Shown piece after piece: positions 1 through 6,466 of a stretch of 6,989 nt of DNA. A model generated the notes under the pieces. That model did not search any database and was not told the origin of the DNA. It saw nothing but the letters and a program-made list of their open reading frames with translations. Source of the stretch: Holophagales bacterium UBA5066 (GTDB lineage: Bacteria; Acidobacteriota; Thermoanaerobaculia; UBA5066); contig DIAY01000274.1 of the NCBI GenBank assembly GCA_002414905.1, positions 1 through 6,989 of the forward strand, given 5' to 3'. Made by a program: the position numbers and the translations under genes. Each line of letters opens with the position of its first letter. The first letter of the stretch is position 1.

Positions 1-153
1 AAGCTCTACCTCGGCGACCACTTCGAGGTGGATGTCGTCGGCGCCCGTCGCGCCGGCTGGCTCCCGGTCCTCTACAACCCCGGCCGTCTGCCCCTTCCAG
101 GGCCCGCCCTCCACGTCGCGCGGCTCACGGACGCCATCCCGCTCCTCGAGTAG
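1..153 (+). CDS. HAD-superfamily hydrolase, C-terminal fragment (5' end outside window)
   Basis: The reading frame is open from the first base and ends at TAG 151-153, giving the last 50 residues of a protein whose start lies off the left edge. The segment begins KLYLGDHFEVDVVGARRAGW, which matches HAD motif IV: a Gly-Asp pair followed by a second Asp five residues later, then the G-A-x-x-A-G turn that follows it in phosphoglycolate-phosphatase-like hydrolases. In this family motif IV acidic residues hold the catalytic Mg2+ for phosphoester hydrolysis. The tail after the motif (PVLYNP, then an ILE-like end) also fits a family C-terminus. The nucleophile DxD motif and the cap domain are not in view, so the substrate cannot be named. 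The gene converges on the ybjD-like gene, with 23 bases between the stops and no clear terminator. Confidence 0.8.
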   Translation, partial: KLYLGDHFEVDVVGARRAGWLPVLYNPGRLPLPGPALHVARLTDAIPLLE

Positions 154-176
154 CGCAACGGTCGCCGGCCCGAGCC

Positions 177-1835
177 TCAGCTGCCCGAGCGCGCCAGAGA
201 GACGACCCTCTCGACGACGGACGCGAGGAGGCGGGGCACGCCGGGAGATCCTGGCGCCGACATCGCCTCGGCGACCTCGAGCGCCATTCGCGGCTTGCCG
301 TGGGCCTTCAGAGCGCGGTCGATGATGGCGCCGGGCGGAATCCGCCGCCGCCCGAAGAGCGACGGCAGGACCCCGGCCCGCGCCGCCGCGGCCCGGTAGA
401 CGTGGGCGTAGCCGGAGGCCCAGAGGTGGTGCTCCACGTCGCGCTCGCGAAAGCCGGTGACCCGCTCGCGGTCGGGCTCTCCGGTGAGGAACGACCGGGC
501 GGCGCGGACGTAGTGTCGCCCGGCGTCGTCTCCGTCCGCGAGGAGGTGCCACTGGATGCCGAGCCCTCGAGCCATCTTCACGAGAGGTGCGATGCCGCAC
601 TGCGCGAACTCGACGCACCGGATTCCCTCGGCAGGGAAGTCGAACCCGGCGAGCCGTGCCACCTCGGGCAGGAGCCACGATTCCGTCTCCCCTTCAACGA
701 GGAGCCAGCAGCGCGCGAAGACGGAGGAGGCCCGGTTGACGCGGATGTGATAGCCCACGCGCCGCATTTCGTCGACGGTGAGTGCGCCGGCGGGGAGACC
801 GTACACGGCGACTCCCGCGGCGCTGCGCACGAGCCGGCGGATCGCGTGGAGCGGTACCGAGGCGAGGAGGTCCCCGGAGTTCGTCGTCAGGACCTTCTGA
901 CCCGGGACGCGGTCGATGAGCCGGAAGATTCGTGCGGCCAGGATGGGGTGGAGATGCGCCTCGGCCTCCTCGATCAGGACGAGTGGCTCGGCGCCGCGAT
1001 CGACCGGCGATCCGTTCTCGGCGTCGAGGACCGCGCCGAGGAGCATGAGCAGCGCCAGGCTTTGCATCCCCGTCCCCTCCCGCGCCTCCGCCCGCAGAGG
1101 GTCGGTCGCGGCGAGACCGACGGGCGTCTCTGCCCGCTGCTCCGAGGCCCGGCCCGGCAGTTTCGCCGGGAGCATCAGCCTTTCGCTCCACCGTCCTGCG
1201 AGCGCGCGAGCCGCCTCGAGCGGCTCGCGCAGCTCGTCGGGGTGCGGCCGCCACGAGCCCGAGAACTTTCGGTACGCGGTCTCGACGGTCCGTCGCAGCT
1301 GGCGGGTGACCTCTCCTTCCATCGGCGCACCGGCGTCGCGCGGCTGATTCATAACCGGTGCGGGGCCGGGCCCTGCCTCGCTCGTCGTATCAGCGGGGGC
1401 GGGCCTCGCAGGCCGGCCGAAGCGGACGCGCAGGACCGGGTGCCTGTGCCGGAACGCCTCGAAGATCCCGGGGTCGTCCGGATGAAGCTCGCGGCCCTCG
1501 CGATCCAGAAGGCGGCCGACCGCGGGGGCCGGTGAGCCGTCGGGTGTCCGCGAGGCGGAGATCTCGGCTGTCGTCTCCCGTCCTGGGCTCTCGACGAAGG
1601 TGAAGCGCAGGGAGATTCTCTCGACGGGCGTGGCGCCCGGACCGGTCGGGACGTGGAAGTCGAGCGGTCCGAAGAACGGGACGGTCGCGCGGTGGGCGAG
1701 CGCGATTTCGAGCGCATCGAGGATGCTCGTCTTCCCGCAGGAGTTCTCGCCGATGAGGGCCGTCGTATCGTCCAGGTCCAACGCCATGCGCCGGATCCCC
1801 CGGAAGCCCTCGATCTCGATGCGGCGCAGTGGCAC
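177..1835 (-). CDS. ybjD: YbjD-type OLD-family ATP-dependent endonuclease (ATPase + Toprim)
   Basis: This 552-residue protein has the two-part build of overcoming-lysogenization-defect (OLD) nucleases. The N-terminal ABC/SMC-like ATPase has a Walker A GENSCGKT at 29-36, a signature-like segment EGTGMQS at 253-259, and a Walker B region LVLIEEAEAHLHP at 285-297. The Toprim domain has VEGETE at 380-385 (catalytic-type Glu381) and DGDDAG at 434-439. From memory, E. coli YbjD has the same length and the same landmarks, including IEGFRGI near the N-terminus, ATTNSG-like and HIRxNRxSSxFARCWLLVEGETE blocks, and EFAQxG. That makes family membership firm. OLD proteins cut or nick DNA in a metal-dependent way, but the YbjD branch has no established function. 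The GTG start (1833-1835) is chosen because it aligns with the YbjD N-terminus; a GGAGGA at 1848-1853 lies 12 bases upstream, a long spacing. A Pro/Ala-rich insert lies at about residues 140-170. It is the last gene of the - strand run, 59 bases after the GNAT stop. Nuclease activity is inferred from the motifs only. Confidence 0.93.
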   Translation of the reverse strand: MPLRRIEIEGFRGIRRMALDLDDTTALIGENSCGKTSILDALEIALAHRATVPFFGPLDFHVPTGPGATPVERISLRFTFVESPGRETTAEISASRTPDGSPAPAVGRLLDREGRELHPDDPGIFEAFRHRHPVLRVRFGRPARPAPADTTSEAGPGPAPVMNQPRDAGAPMEGEVTRQLRRTVETAYRKFSGSWRPHPDELREPLEAARALAGRWSERLMLPAKLPGRASEQRAETPVGLAATDPLRAEAREGTGMQSLALLMLLGAVLDAENGSPVDRGAEPLVLIEEAEAHLHPILAARIFRLIDRVPGQKVLTTNSGDLLASVPLHAIRRLVRSAAGVAVYGLPAGALTVDEMRRVGYHIRVNRASSVFARCWLLVEGETESWLLPEVARLAGFDFPAEGIRCVEFAQCGIAPLVKMARGLGIQWHLLADGDDAGRHYVRAARSFLTGEPDRERVTGFRERDVEHHLWASGYAHVYRAAAARAGVLPSLFGRRRIPPGAIIDRALKAHGKPRMALEVAEAMSAPGSPGVPRLLASVVERVVSLARSGS

Positions 1836-1876
1836 GGTCTCGAACGTTCCTCCGGGGAAGTGTAGGTTGTCGGGCG

Positions 1877-1907
1877 CGTTCCGGGCCAGGCCGGTCAGGC
1901 CGGAACG
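1877..1907 (-). other. GC-rich hairpin overlapping the GNAT stop codon
   Basis: Perfect 8-base arms CGTTCCGG (1877-1884) and CCGGAACG (1900-1907) flank a 15-base loop. The stem can be lengthened to about 10 pairs by letting one G bulge. The loop-side bases include the GNAT stop codon (1895-1897). No U-run follows on the - strand, so it is not a classical intrinsic terminator. It could act as a weak pause, an mRNA stability element, or a structure affecting expression of the ybjD-like gene 42 bases downstream. The function is inference. Confidence 0.4.
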
Positions 1908-2434
1908 TGCGGAGACGCCCGGTCCGACACCGTGTCGGGGGTTTCGCCCGTCAGGCCTGACGGCCTGGGGCCGGGCGCGGCTGCCGAAGCGAGCCGCTTG
2001 CCCAGAAACAGGCGCCGGGGGTCGGTGTAGCCGGCTGCGCGGTAGAGCTCCCGCGCGGGACCGTTCTTCTCAGAGACCTCGATCCGTACGGCGCGGGCAC
2101 CCTCCCGGCCCGCCTCGCTCTCGACGAACGCGAGCGTTGCGGCCGCCACGCCCCGCCCGCGATATGGCGGCAGGACGAAGAGCTCGTCCAGCAGCAGGAA
2201 GCGCCCGCCCTGCTCGGTGCTGAAGCCCCAGGTCCCCATCGCATAGCCGGTGACGGTCTCTTCGATGGATGCGAGCCAGACCCGGCCAAGGCCTGGATCG
2301 GCAAAGAGATTCTCGAGGGCCGCGCGAATCGCGTCTGCGTCGAACCGGATCCTCTCGTGGACCCAGAGCGCCTCCATCATCGGGAGGAGAGTCGCCATAT
2401 CCGAGACCGATGCGGCGCGGAAGGAGACGGGCAC
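1895..2434 (-). CDS. GNAT-family N-acetyltransferase
   Basis: This 179-residue protein shows the GCN5-related acetyltransferase fold, which moves an acetyl group from acetyl-CoA to an amine. The N-terminus (SFRAASVSDMATLLPMM) is the usual first strand and helix of the family. Motif A is at about 80-101, with a beta strand LLLDELFVLPP followed by the pyrophosphate-binding loop YRGRGVA (R92-G-R-G95-V-A97). Motif B follows as NGPARELYRAAGY (124-136), including the Asn and Tyr typical of the CoA region. Residues after about 150 form a Pro/Gly/Ala-rich tail that is not part of the fold and overlaps a cluster of inverted repeats in the DNA. The start is GTG at 2432-2434, 15 bases after the kinase stop and without a clear Shine-Dalgarno, so translational coupling to the kinase gene is plausible. 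An ATG at codon 13 would cut the first strand. The substrate is unknown. Acetylation of the neighbouring kinase or OLD protein would be speculation. Confidence 0.9.
   Translation of the reverse strand: MPVSFRAASVSDMATLLPMMEALWVHERIRFDADAIRAALENLFADPGLGRVWLASIEETVTGYAMGTWGFSTEQGGRFLLLDELFVLPPYRGRGVAAATLAFVESEAGREGARAVRIEVSEKNGPARELYRAAGYTDPRRLFLGKRLASAAAPGPRPSGLTGETPDTVSDRASPHVPA
1924..1938. repeat. 7-base inverted repeat with a one-base centre (CCGACAC-C-GTGTCGG)
   Basis: The two 7-base arms are exact reverse complements around a single C. The element lies inside the last codons of the GNAT gene, between the stop-codon hairpin and the 16-base palindrome. It could be an operator-like dyad or a GC-rich coincidence in a poorly conserved protein tail. 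Confidence 0.35.
1948..1963. repeat. Perfect 16-base palindrome CCGTCAGGCCTGACGG
   Basis: The sequence reads identically on both strands over 16 bases and encodes about residues 157-163 of the GNAT protein, in the extra tail beyond the acetyltransferase fold. Its half-site TCAGGCC recurs at 1896-1902 in the stop-codon hairpin. A dimeric regulator site or an RNA hairpin are both possible; nothing in the window identifies a binding protein. Confidence 0.4.
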
Positions 2435-2449
2435 GGGGCGGGCAGCTTT

Positions 2450-4375
2450 CTATCTCGAGAGGAGCGCCTTGTCGTACCTCGCGCGGATCGTCGCGGGACC
2501 AATCTGAACGACGATCGACCGGAGCGATTCCGAAGTCTCGGCTGCGGCGACTCCCCGGATGAACAGCCGGATCCGCATGGCGCCGGTCGGGTCATCGGTC
2601 AGGCGAATCTCGGCGTCGGCGCCGGAGAGAGCCGGCAGCGACTGGCCCGAGCCGTCGGCGGCACGGAGGATCTGCGCACCCCGAAAACCGGACAGGTTCA
2701 CGGGCATCCGGAAAATCAGAAGGATGTTCAGACCCTGCGTGTCGGAGGTCGGGAAGAAGCCGAGAACGTTCGAGTCGACGAGGCGCCGCTCTTCGACGCC
2801 GAGCTTCGCGGAGCGGCTGGCCGCGCTTCTCGGCTCGGGGATGGCGGTGGGAAGGGTGGCCTGGGCTCCGGACCCGGACGGGAGCGAACCGGAAGCGACG
2901 GGGGGGACGCGACGAACGGGGTCCAGAGTGGCCGGAACGTTCGAAGGAAGGTTGGGCTTGACGTAGAACTCCCACCCGGCCCACGCCCCTCCTCCGAGAA
3001 TCGCCAGAACGAAAAGCGTGATGAGCACGGTGTTGCGCTTCCGCCGGGCCGCGTCGCGCTGCTTCGTTCGGATCGACTCCGTGTCGCGCTTCACGGACCT
3101 CGAGCGGTTCTCGGTGCCGAATACCGGGTGCACGGGGGAACGGGAGATCCCCTGCCGGCTCTCGTTCATGACCTGGATCTGCTCGTCGTACCCGGCCTGC
3201 TCGAGCCAGTCGGGAACCTGGGAGGCGGAAGCGGCGCGGCGGACCGGCGCCGGTGCCGGGGCCGAGGCGGACGAGCCGCTCATCATTCCGTCGGCGCCGA
3301 CGCGCGATGCGGACGACGGAGCTTTCGTCTCGGCCTCCGTGAACGGATACGCTGCATCGTCGAAGAGCCCGGTCGCAGCCGTGGCTCCGCCAGGCTGGTT
3401 TCCCGAGGGTGCGGGCGTCCCGCCGAGGCCCGCGGGCGACCCGGCAGAGCCCGAGGTCGACTTCTTCGTCTCGGTGGAGGGGAGCGTGGAGACGACCTCG
3501 GGGTCCGGCACCAGGCCCGCTCTCTCGGTCTCGGCCTGCGCCGCGACGAGGGCGTCGATGATCTCCTCGTAGCCCTGCGGCCGGTCGTCGGACTTCTTGG
3601 CGAGCATCTTCGAGATGAGCGCCTGGAGCGGTGCGGGGATGGGAGGACTTCCCTCGGGAACGGAGAAGTCGAGCGGGACTCTATTCTCCTGCGCCATGAC
3701 CCACTCGAGGTAGTTCCGCGAGTTCTGGACGTTGATCGGCCGCCGCTTCGTCAGGAGGCGGAAGTAGATGACGCCGAGCGAGTAGATGTCGCTCCGGAAG
3801 TCGATGTGCCCGAAGGTGAGCAGCTCGTGAGAGGCATAGGCGAGCTTGCCGAGGAACTCGCCCGTCTGCGTCAGCTCGCCGCCGCTCCCTTCCTGCAGGA
3901 TCTTCGCCACCCCGAAGTCGAGGATCTTCACCAGTCGGCGGTCGTCCTGGATCGTGACGAAGATGTTGTTCGGCGAGAGGTCGCGGTGCAGGATGTTCCG
4001 CTCCTTCAGGTAGGCGAGACCCATCGCGGCCTGCACCATCATCGGGAGGAGCTCGTAGAACGGGTGCCCTTCGAAGGCGCCGAAGTCGACGCCCTTGAGG
4101 TACTCCATGACGATCGTCGGGAGCCCCTCGCGCGAGCGGGTGATCTCGTAGCAGCGGACGATGTTACGGTGGTTGAGCGAGGCCAGGATCTGGTTCTCCT
4201 TCATGAACCGGGCCTGGAGCTCTGGGTCGGCGAGGCTTCTCGACATCACCTTGGCCGCGACCGGCAGGTGCGTCCGGCGGTCCTCCGCGAGGAAGACGAT
4301 GCCCATCCCTCCCTCGCCGAGAACGCGGGAAATCACGAAGTGATCGAATTCGGGAGGCCGAAGGAGAACGCTCAA
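2450..4375 (-). CDS. Transmembrane Hanks-type Ser/Thr protein kinase (start uncertain)
   Basis: Counting 641 residues from TTG 4373-4375, the kinase domain spans about 10-278. It has a glycine loop GEGGMG (20-25), an ATP-anchoring Lys42 (VAAKVM), the helix-C Glu60, a catalytic loop HRDLSPNN (130-137, Asp132 and Asn137), DFG (153-155), SDIYSLGV (195-202) and a late Arg265. Two motifs deviate: the usual Lys two residues after the catalytic Asp is Ser134, and the APE motif reads SHE (182-184). A Ser/Ala/Pro/Gly-rich linker of about 100 residues (288-385) follows. Then come a basic stretch (RTKQRDAARRKRN), one membrane helix at about 449-468, and a C-terminal domain of about 170 residues with alternating hydrophobic strands that I do not recognise. 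The topology implied is kinase inside and C-terminal domain outside. Such kinases phosphorylate Ser/Thr of partner proteins in response to a signal; neither is known here. TTG 4375 lacks a ribosome site, and no other start codon is in frame until the SDR gene is overlapped. A good SD and ATG lie upstream but one base out of frame. Confidence 0.92.
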   Translation of the reverse strand: MSVLLRPPEFDHFVISRVLGEGGMGIVFLAEDRRTHLPVAAKVMSRSLADPELQARFMKENQILASLNHRNIVRCYEITRSREGLPTIVMEYLKGVDFGAFEGHPFYELLPMMVQAAMGLAYLKERNILHRDLSPNNIFVTIQDDRRLVKILDFGVAKILQEGSGGELTQTGEFLGKLAYASHELLTFGHIDFRSDIYSLGVIYFRLLTKRRPINVQNSRNYLEWVMAQENRVPLDFSVPEGSPPIPAPLQALISKMLAKKSDDRPQGYEEIIDALVAAQAETERAGLVPDPEVVSTLPSTETKKSTSGSAGSPAGLGGTPAPSGNQPGGATAATGLFDDAAYPFTEAETKAPSSASRVGADGMMSGSSASAPAPAPVRRAASASQVPDWLEQAGYDEQIQVMNESRQGISRSPVHPVFGTENRSRSVKRDTESIRTKQRDAARRKRNTVLITLFVLAILGGGAWAGWEFYVKPNLPSNVPATLDPVRRVPPVASGSLPSGSGAQATLPTAIPEPRSAASRSAKLGVEERRLVDSNVLGFFPTSDTQGLNILLIFRMPVNLSGFRGAQILRAADGSGQSLPALSGADAEIRLTDDPTGAMRIRLFIRGVAAAETSESLRSIVVQIGPATIRARYDKALLSR

Positions 4376-4476
4376 GTCGTAACCGTTTCGCGCATTGTAC
4401 GGCCCCCCCGGCCTCGCGGAGCGCGTCGAGGACCCGCGTCTGGGTTCCCCGTGGTCCTCATCCGAATCAGCCTCCC
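4372..4476 (-). other. Ribosome site plus 29-codon frame overlapping the kinase start; candidate out-of-frame kinase N-terminus
   Basis: GGGAGG (4471-4476) lies 9 bases before ATG 4459-4461, the best translation-start signal between the SDR gene and the kinase. That ATG opens a 29-codon frame ending in TGA 4372-4374, which overlaps the kinase TTG as TTGA. The frame passes through a run of seven Gs (4403-4409 as C on the + strand). With one more G the ATG would join the kinase frame and add 29 residues upstream of the TTG-encoded residue, making about 670 residues. This could be a small upstream ORF with stop-start coupling, a base-count error, or length variation of the run. I cannot separate these from one sequence. 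Confidence 0.35.
4394..4399 (-). promoter_or_regulatory. Possible -10 element TACAAT before the kinase
   Basis: On the - strand TACAAT differs from the sigma-70 -10 consensus by one base, which stands out in such GC-rich DNA. It lies 18 bases upstream of the TTG candidate start of the kinase. No convincing -35 hexamer is found 16-18 bases further upstream. An imperfect hairpin (4412-4431, 7 pairs with a bulged A) sits just upstream. If real, it would give the kinase-GNAT pair an internal promoter with a very short leader. Confidence 0.3.
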
Positions 4477-4490
4477 GTCCGCTGGTACGC

Positions 4491-5405
4491 TCAGACGGCG
4501 CTCCCTCTCGAGGCCTTCCACGCGGCGTAGAGCTGCGGGGCTGCGTCGACGAAGCCCGCATGTCGCGGCGTCCAGTCCAGGCGGCGGACGGCCTTCCACG
4601 AGTCAACGTGCTGGTCGAGCGCGAGGCAGGTGGCGAAAGGGCCCATCGAAGCGACGGCCTGCTCGACCGGGATGCGCTCGACGCGCCCCTCGGCGCCTGC
4701 CGCGGAGCTGGCCGCCGCGGCGCACTCGTTGACGGTGGCGCGGCTCCTGTCGGTCGCGTTGAGCACCTCTCCGCCGAGGCCGGATTCCGCGGTCCGCACG
4801 TAGAGGTCGGCCAGGTCGTCGCGGTGGACCATGGCCCAGCGGTTCGTCCCGTCGCCCACGACCCGGGCGGCACCGCCTTTTTCGGCGCTCTCGAACCAGG
4901 ACGCCGTCAGGCTCCCCGATCCTCCATAGACGCATCCCGGGCGGATCACGACGGTCCGAAAGCCGCCGCCGTTCCAGGAGAGGACGGCCGCATCGACCGC
5001 TGGCCGAGGCGCCACGAACGTTGGAGGATCGAGCGGAGCCGACTCGTCGATCGCACCGTCGCCGGTGTCTCCGTAGACCCAGACGCCGCTGGTGGAGAGG
5101 AGCACGCGGCCGGACCGGTCGCGTCCGGCGTCGCGGAGCGCGCCGAGGGCGCCGCGGTGGAGGTCCCAGGACCGGTCGGAGTACTCGACCGCGCAGTGGA
5201 CGAGAACCGAGCAGCGTTCGGCGGCGAGGCGCCAGCCGTCGGGCTCCTCCATCGTCCCCTGAACCGGGACGACTTCGGCGATCTCGAGGGGGCGGTCCGT
5301 GCCGGGGGTCCGAAAGAGCCCGTACGTCTCGTGTCCCGCGCGCGCGAAGGCGGCGGCGACCGCCGAACCGATGAAACCCGTGGCTCCGGTGACGAAGACT
5401 TTCAT
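4491..5405 (-). CDS. Atypical NAD(P)-binding SDR / epimerase-family protein
   Basis: This 304-residue protein begins MKVFVTGATGFIGSAV, the Gly-x-x-Gly-x-x-Gly nucleotide-binding turn (7-13) of extended and atypical short-chain dehydrogenases, which bind NAD(P)H and act on sugar nucleotides or other carbonyl/hydroxyl substrates. A Rossmann strand LLSTSGVWVYG (102-112) carries the usual Ser region, and VVIRPGCVYG (152-161) is the family's post-catalytic strand. The catalytic Tyr-x-x-x-Lys is absent where expected: the segment reads APRPAVDAAVL (132-142). Loss of this pair is a feature I recall from some atypical SDRs, so the protein may use other residues or only bind the cofactor. RWAMVHRDDLADLYV (189-203) is the typical C-terminal-domain block. 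The start is ATG 5403-5405 rather than an in-frame TTG six codons upstream, because AGGAGG (5411-5416) sits 5 bases before this ATG and would lie inside the longer frame. The gene follows the aldo/keto reductase after 46 bases. The substrate is not predictable. Confidence 0.9.
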   Translation of the reverse strand: MKVFVTGATGFIGSAVAAAFARAGHETYGLFRTPGTDRPLEIAEVVPVQGTMEEPDGWRLAAERCSVLVHCAVEYSDRSWDLHRGALGALRDAGRDRSGRVLLSTSGVWVYGDTGDGAIDESAPLDPPTFVAPRPAVDAAVLSWNGGGFRTVVIRPGCVYGGSGSLTASWFESAEKGGAARVVGDGTNRWAMVHRDDLADLYVRTAESGLGGEVLNATDRSRATVNECAAAASSAAGAEGRVERIPVEQAVASMGPFATCLALDQHVDSWKAVRRLDWTPRHAGFVDAAPQLYAAWKASRGSAV

Positions 5406-5410
5406 GGAGA

Positions 5411-5416
5411 CCTCCT
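5411..5416 (-). promoter_or_regulatory. Strong Shine-Dalgarno AGGAGG fixing the SDR start
   Basis: AGGAGG on the - strand ends 5 bases before ATG 5403-5405. It is a full match to the anti-SD core and decides in favour of this ATG over the TTG at 5421-5423, whose frame would translate through it. Confidence 0.8.
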
Positions 5417-5451
5417 CCGGCAACGCCTTGGATAATAGGCCGCGCCCCGCG

Positions 5452-6456
5452 TCAGCGGGTGGAGGCGGCGGGGCCGGCGAAACCGCGGGTGGCGTGCGGC
5501 CGGTACGGGGCCTCGAGGAGGGCGGTCTCCTCGGCGGTCAGGGTGAGGTCCAGCGCGGCGAGGGCCTCCTCGAGGTGGGCCATCTTCGTCGCTCCGACGA
5601 TCGGCGCCGTCACGCCGGGCTGCGAGAGGAGCCACGCGAGGGCGACGCTGGCCATCGGGACATTCCTTGCAGAGGCGACCAGCCGGGTCGCCTCGATGAC
5701 GTCGGTGTCCGCCGGGTGATCGTAGAGCTGTCGTGCGAAATCGTCGGAGGCGGCGCGCGGGGTCGACTCGCGGTCGGTGGGCGTCGCACGCGTTCCGGCG
5801 AGGAGCCCGCGCGCCAGGGGAGACCACGGAAGGACGCCGATCCCTTCCTCGAGGCAGAGGGGGAGCATCTCGCGCTCCTCCTCCCGGTAGAGGAGGTTGT
5901 AGTGATTCTGCATCGAGGAAAACCGCGTCAGGCCTTTCAGGTCGGCGGTCGCGAGCGCCTTGTAGAAGCGCCACGCCTCGCCGGAGCTCGCGCCCAGATA
6001 GCGGACCTTGCCCTGCCTCACGAGGAGGTCGAGCGCCTCGAGCGTCTCGGCGAGGGGCGTGAACGGGTCGAAGCGATGGATCTGGTAGAGGTCGATCGTC
6101 TCGACACCGAGCCTCTTCAGGCTCGCCTCGCACGCCTGGGCGACGTGTTTCCTCGAAAGGCCTCCCATGTTCGGACCGGGGCCCATCGGGAAGTGAACCT
6201 TCGTGGCAATGACGAGCTCGTCGCGGCGGCCCATCCCGGCGAGCAGGCGGCCGGTGATCTCCTCGCTGACTCCCAGCGAGTACATGTCGGCCGTGTCGAA
6301 GAGGTTGATTCCGGCTTCGAGGGCGCGCCGGAAGAACGGGCGCGCCTCCTCCTCGGGCAGGACCCACGGCCGCCACCTCGGATCACCGTAGCTCATGCAC
6401 CCCAGCGCCAGGCGCGAGACGACGAGCCCGGTCCGCCCGAGGGTCGTGTACTTCAA
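5452..6456 (-). CDS. yajO: YajO-type NADPH-dependent aldo/keto reductase
   Basis: This 334-residue TIM-barrel oxidoreductase has the complete aldo/keto reductase tetrad: Asp54 and Tyr59 in NLFDTADMYS, Lys86 in ATKV, and His127 in YQIH. Cofactor-contacting segments are also present: SMQNHYNLLYREEEREMLPL (181-200), WSPLARGLL (211-219) and the late GATKMAHLEE (288-297). The block with two REEE-type acids, LPEE..RP near residues 33-40, and a C-terminus of the form YxPHxxxGF match E. coli YajO as I remember it, which is about ten residues shorter. The family reduces aldehydes and ketones with NADPH. YajO has also been linked to 1-deoxyxylulose-5-phosphate formation, so assigning that reaction here would be inference. 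The start is TTG 6454-6456, giving the canonical MKYTTLGRTGL N-terminus; GAGG lies 8 bases upstream, overlapping the end of the preceding gene, whose stop is 10 bases away. That spacing argues for co-transcription with the binding protein. Confidence 0.93.
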   Translation of the reverse strand: MKYTTLGRTGLVVSRLALGCMSYGDPRWRPWVLPEEEARPFFRRALEAGINLFDTADMYSLGVSEEITGRLLAGMGRRDELVIATKVHFPMGPGPNMGGLSRKHVAQACEASLKRLGVETIDLYQIHRFDPFTPLAETLEALDLLVRQGKVRYLGASSGEAWRFYKALATADLKGLTRFSSMQNHYNLLYREEEREMLPLCLEEGIGVLPWSPLARGLLAGTRATPTDRESTPRAASDDFARQLYDHPADTDVIEATRLVASARNVPMASVALAWLLSQPGVTAPIVGATKMAHLEEALAALDLTLTAEETALLEAPYRPHATRGFAGPAASTR

Positions 6457-6466
6457 CCGCCGGCCC

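Noticed and set aside
154..176. A shared terminator between the convergent HAD and ybjD-like genes
   Set aside because: The 23-base gap shows no stem followed by a T-run on either strand.
300..1535. A 411-codon + strand frame opposite the ybjD-like gene
   Set aside because: The - strand protein has full OLD motifs; the + strand product is an unrecognisable shadow.
177..2434. A Gabija-like or other anti-phage defence island built on the OLD protein
   Set aside because: There is no UvrD-like helicase or reverse transcriptase partner and no mobile-element context. The closest match is the chromosomal YbjD branch, which has no established defence role.
2357..4732. A 791-codon open frame on the + strand opposite the kinase
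   Set aside because: It is antisense to a well-supported kinase. Its product is a low-complexity Arg/Gly/Glu-rich chain with no domain, and GC-rich codon use commonly leaves this frame open.
4376..4873. Extension of the kinase frame upstream to 4873
   Set aside because: It would run deep into the SDR gene, and the added residues are low-complexity Ser/Arg/Pro sequence without family similarity.
5406..5423. TTG start for the SDR six codons earlier
   Set aside because: The added codons contain the Shine-Dalgarno itself, and MKVFVTGATG is the normal family N-terminus.
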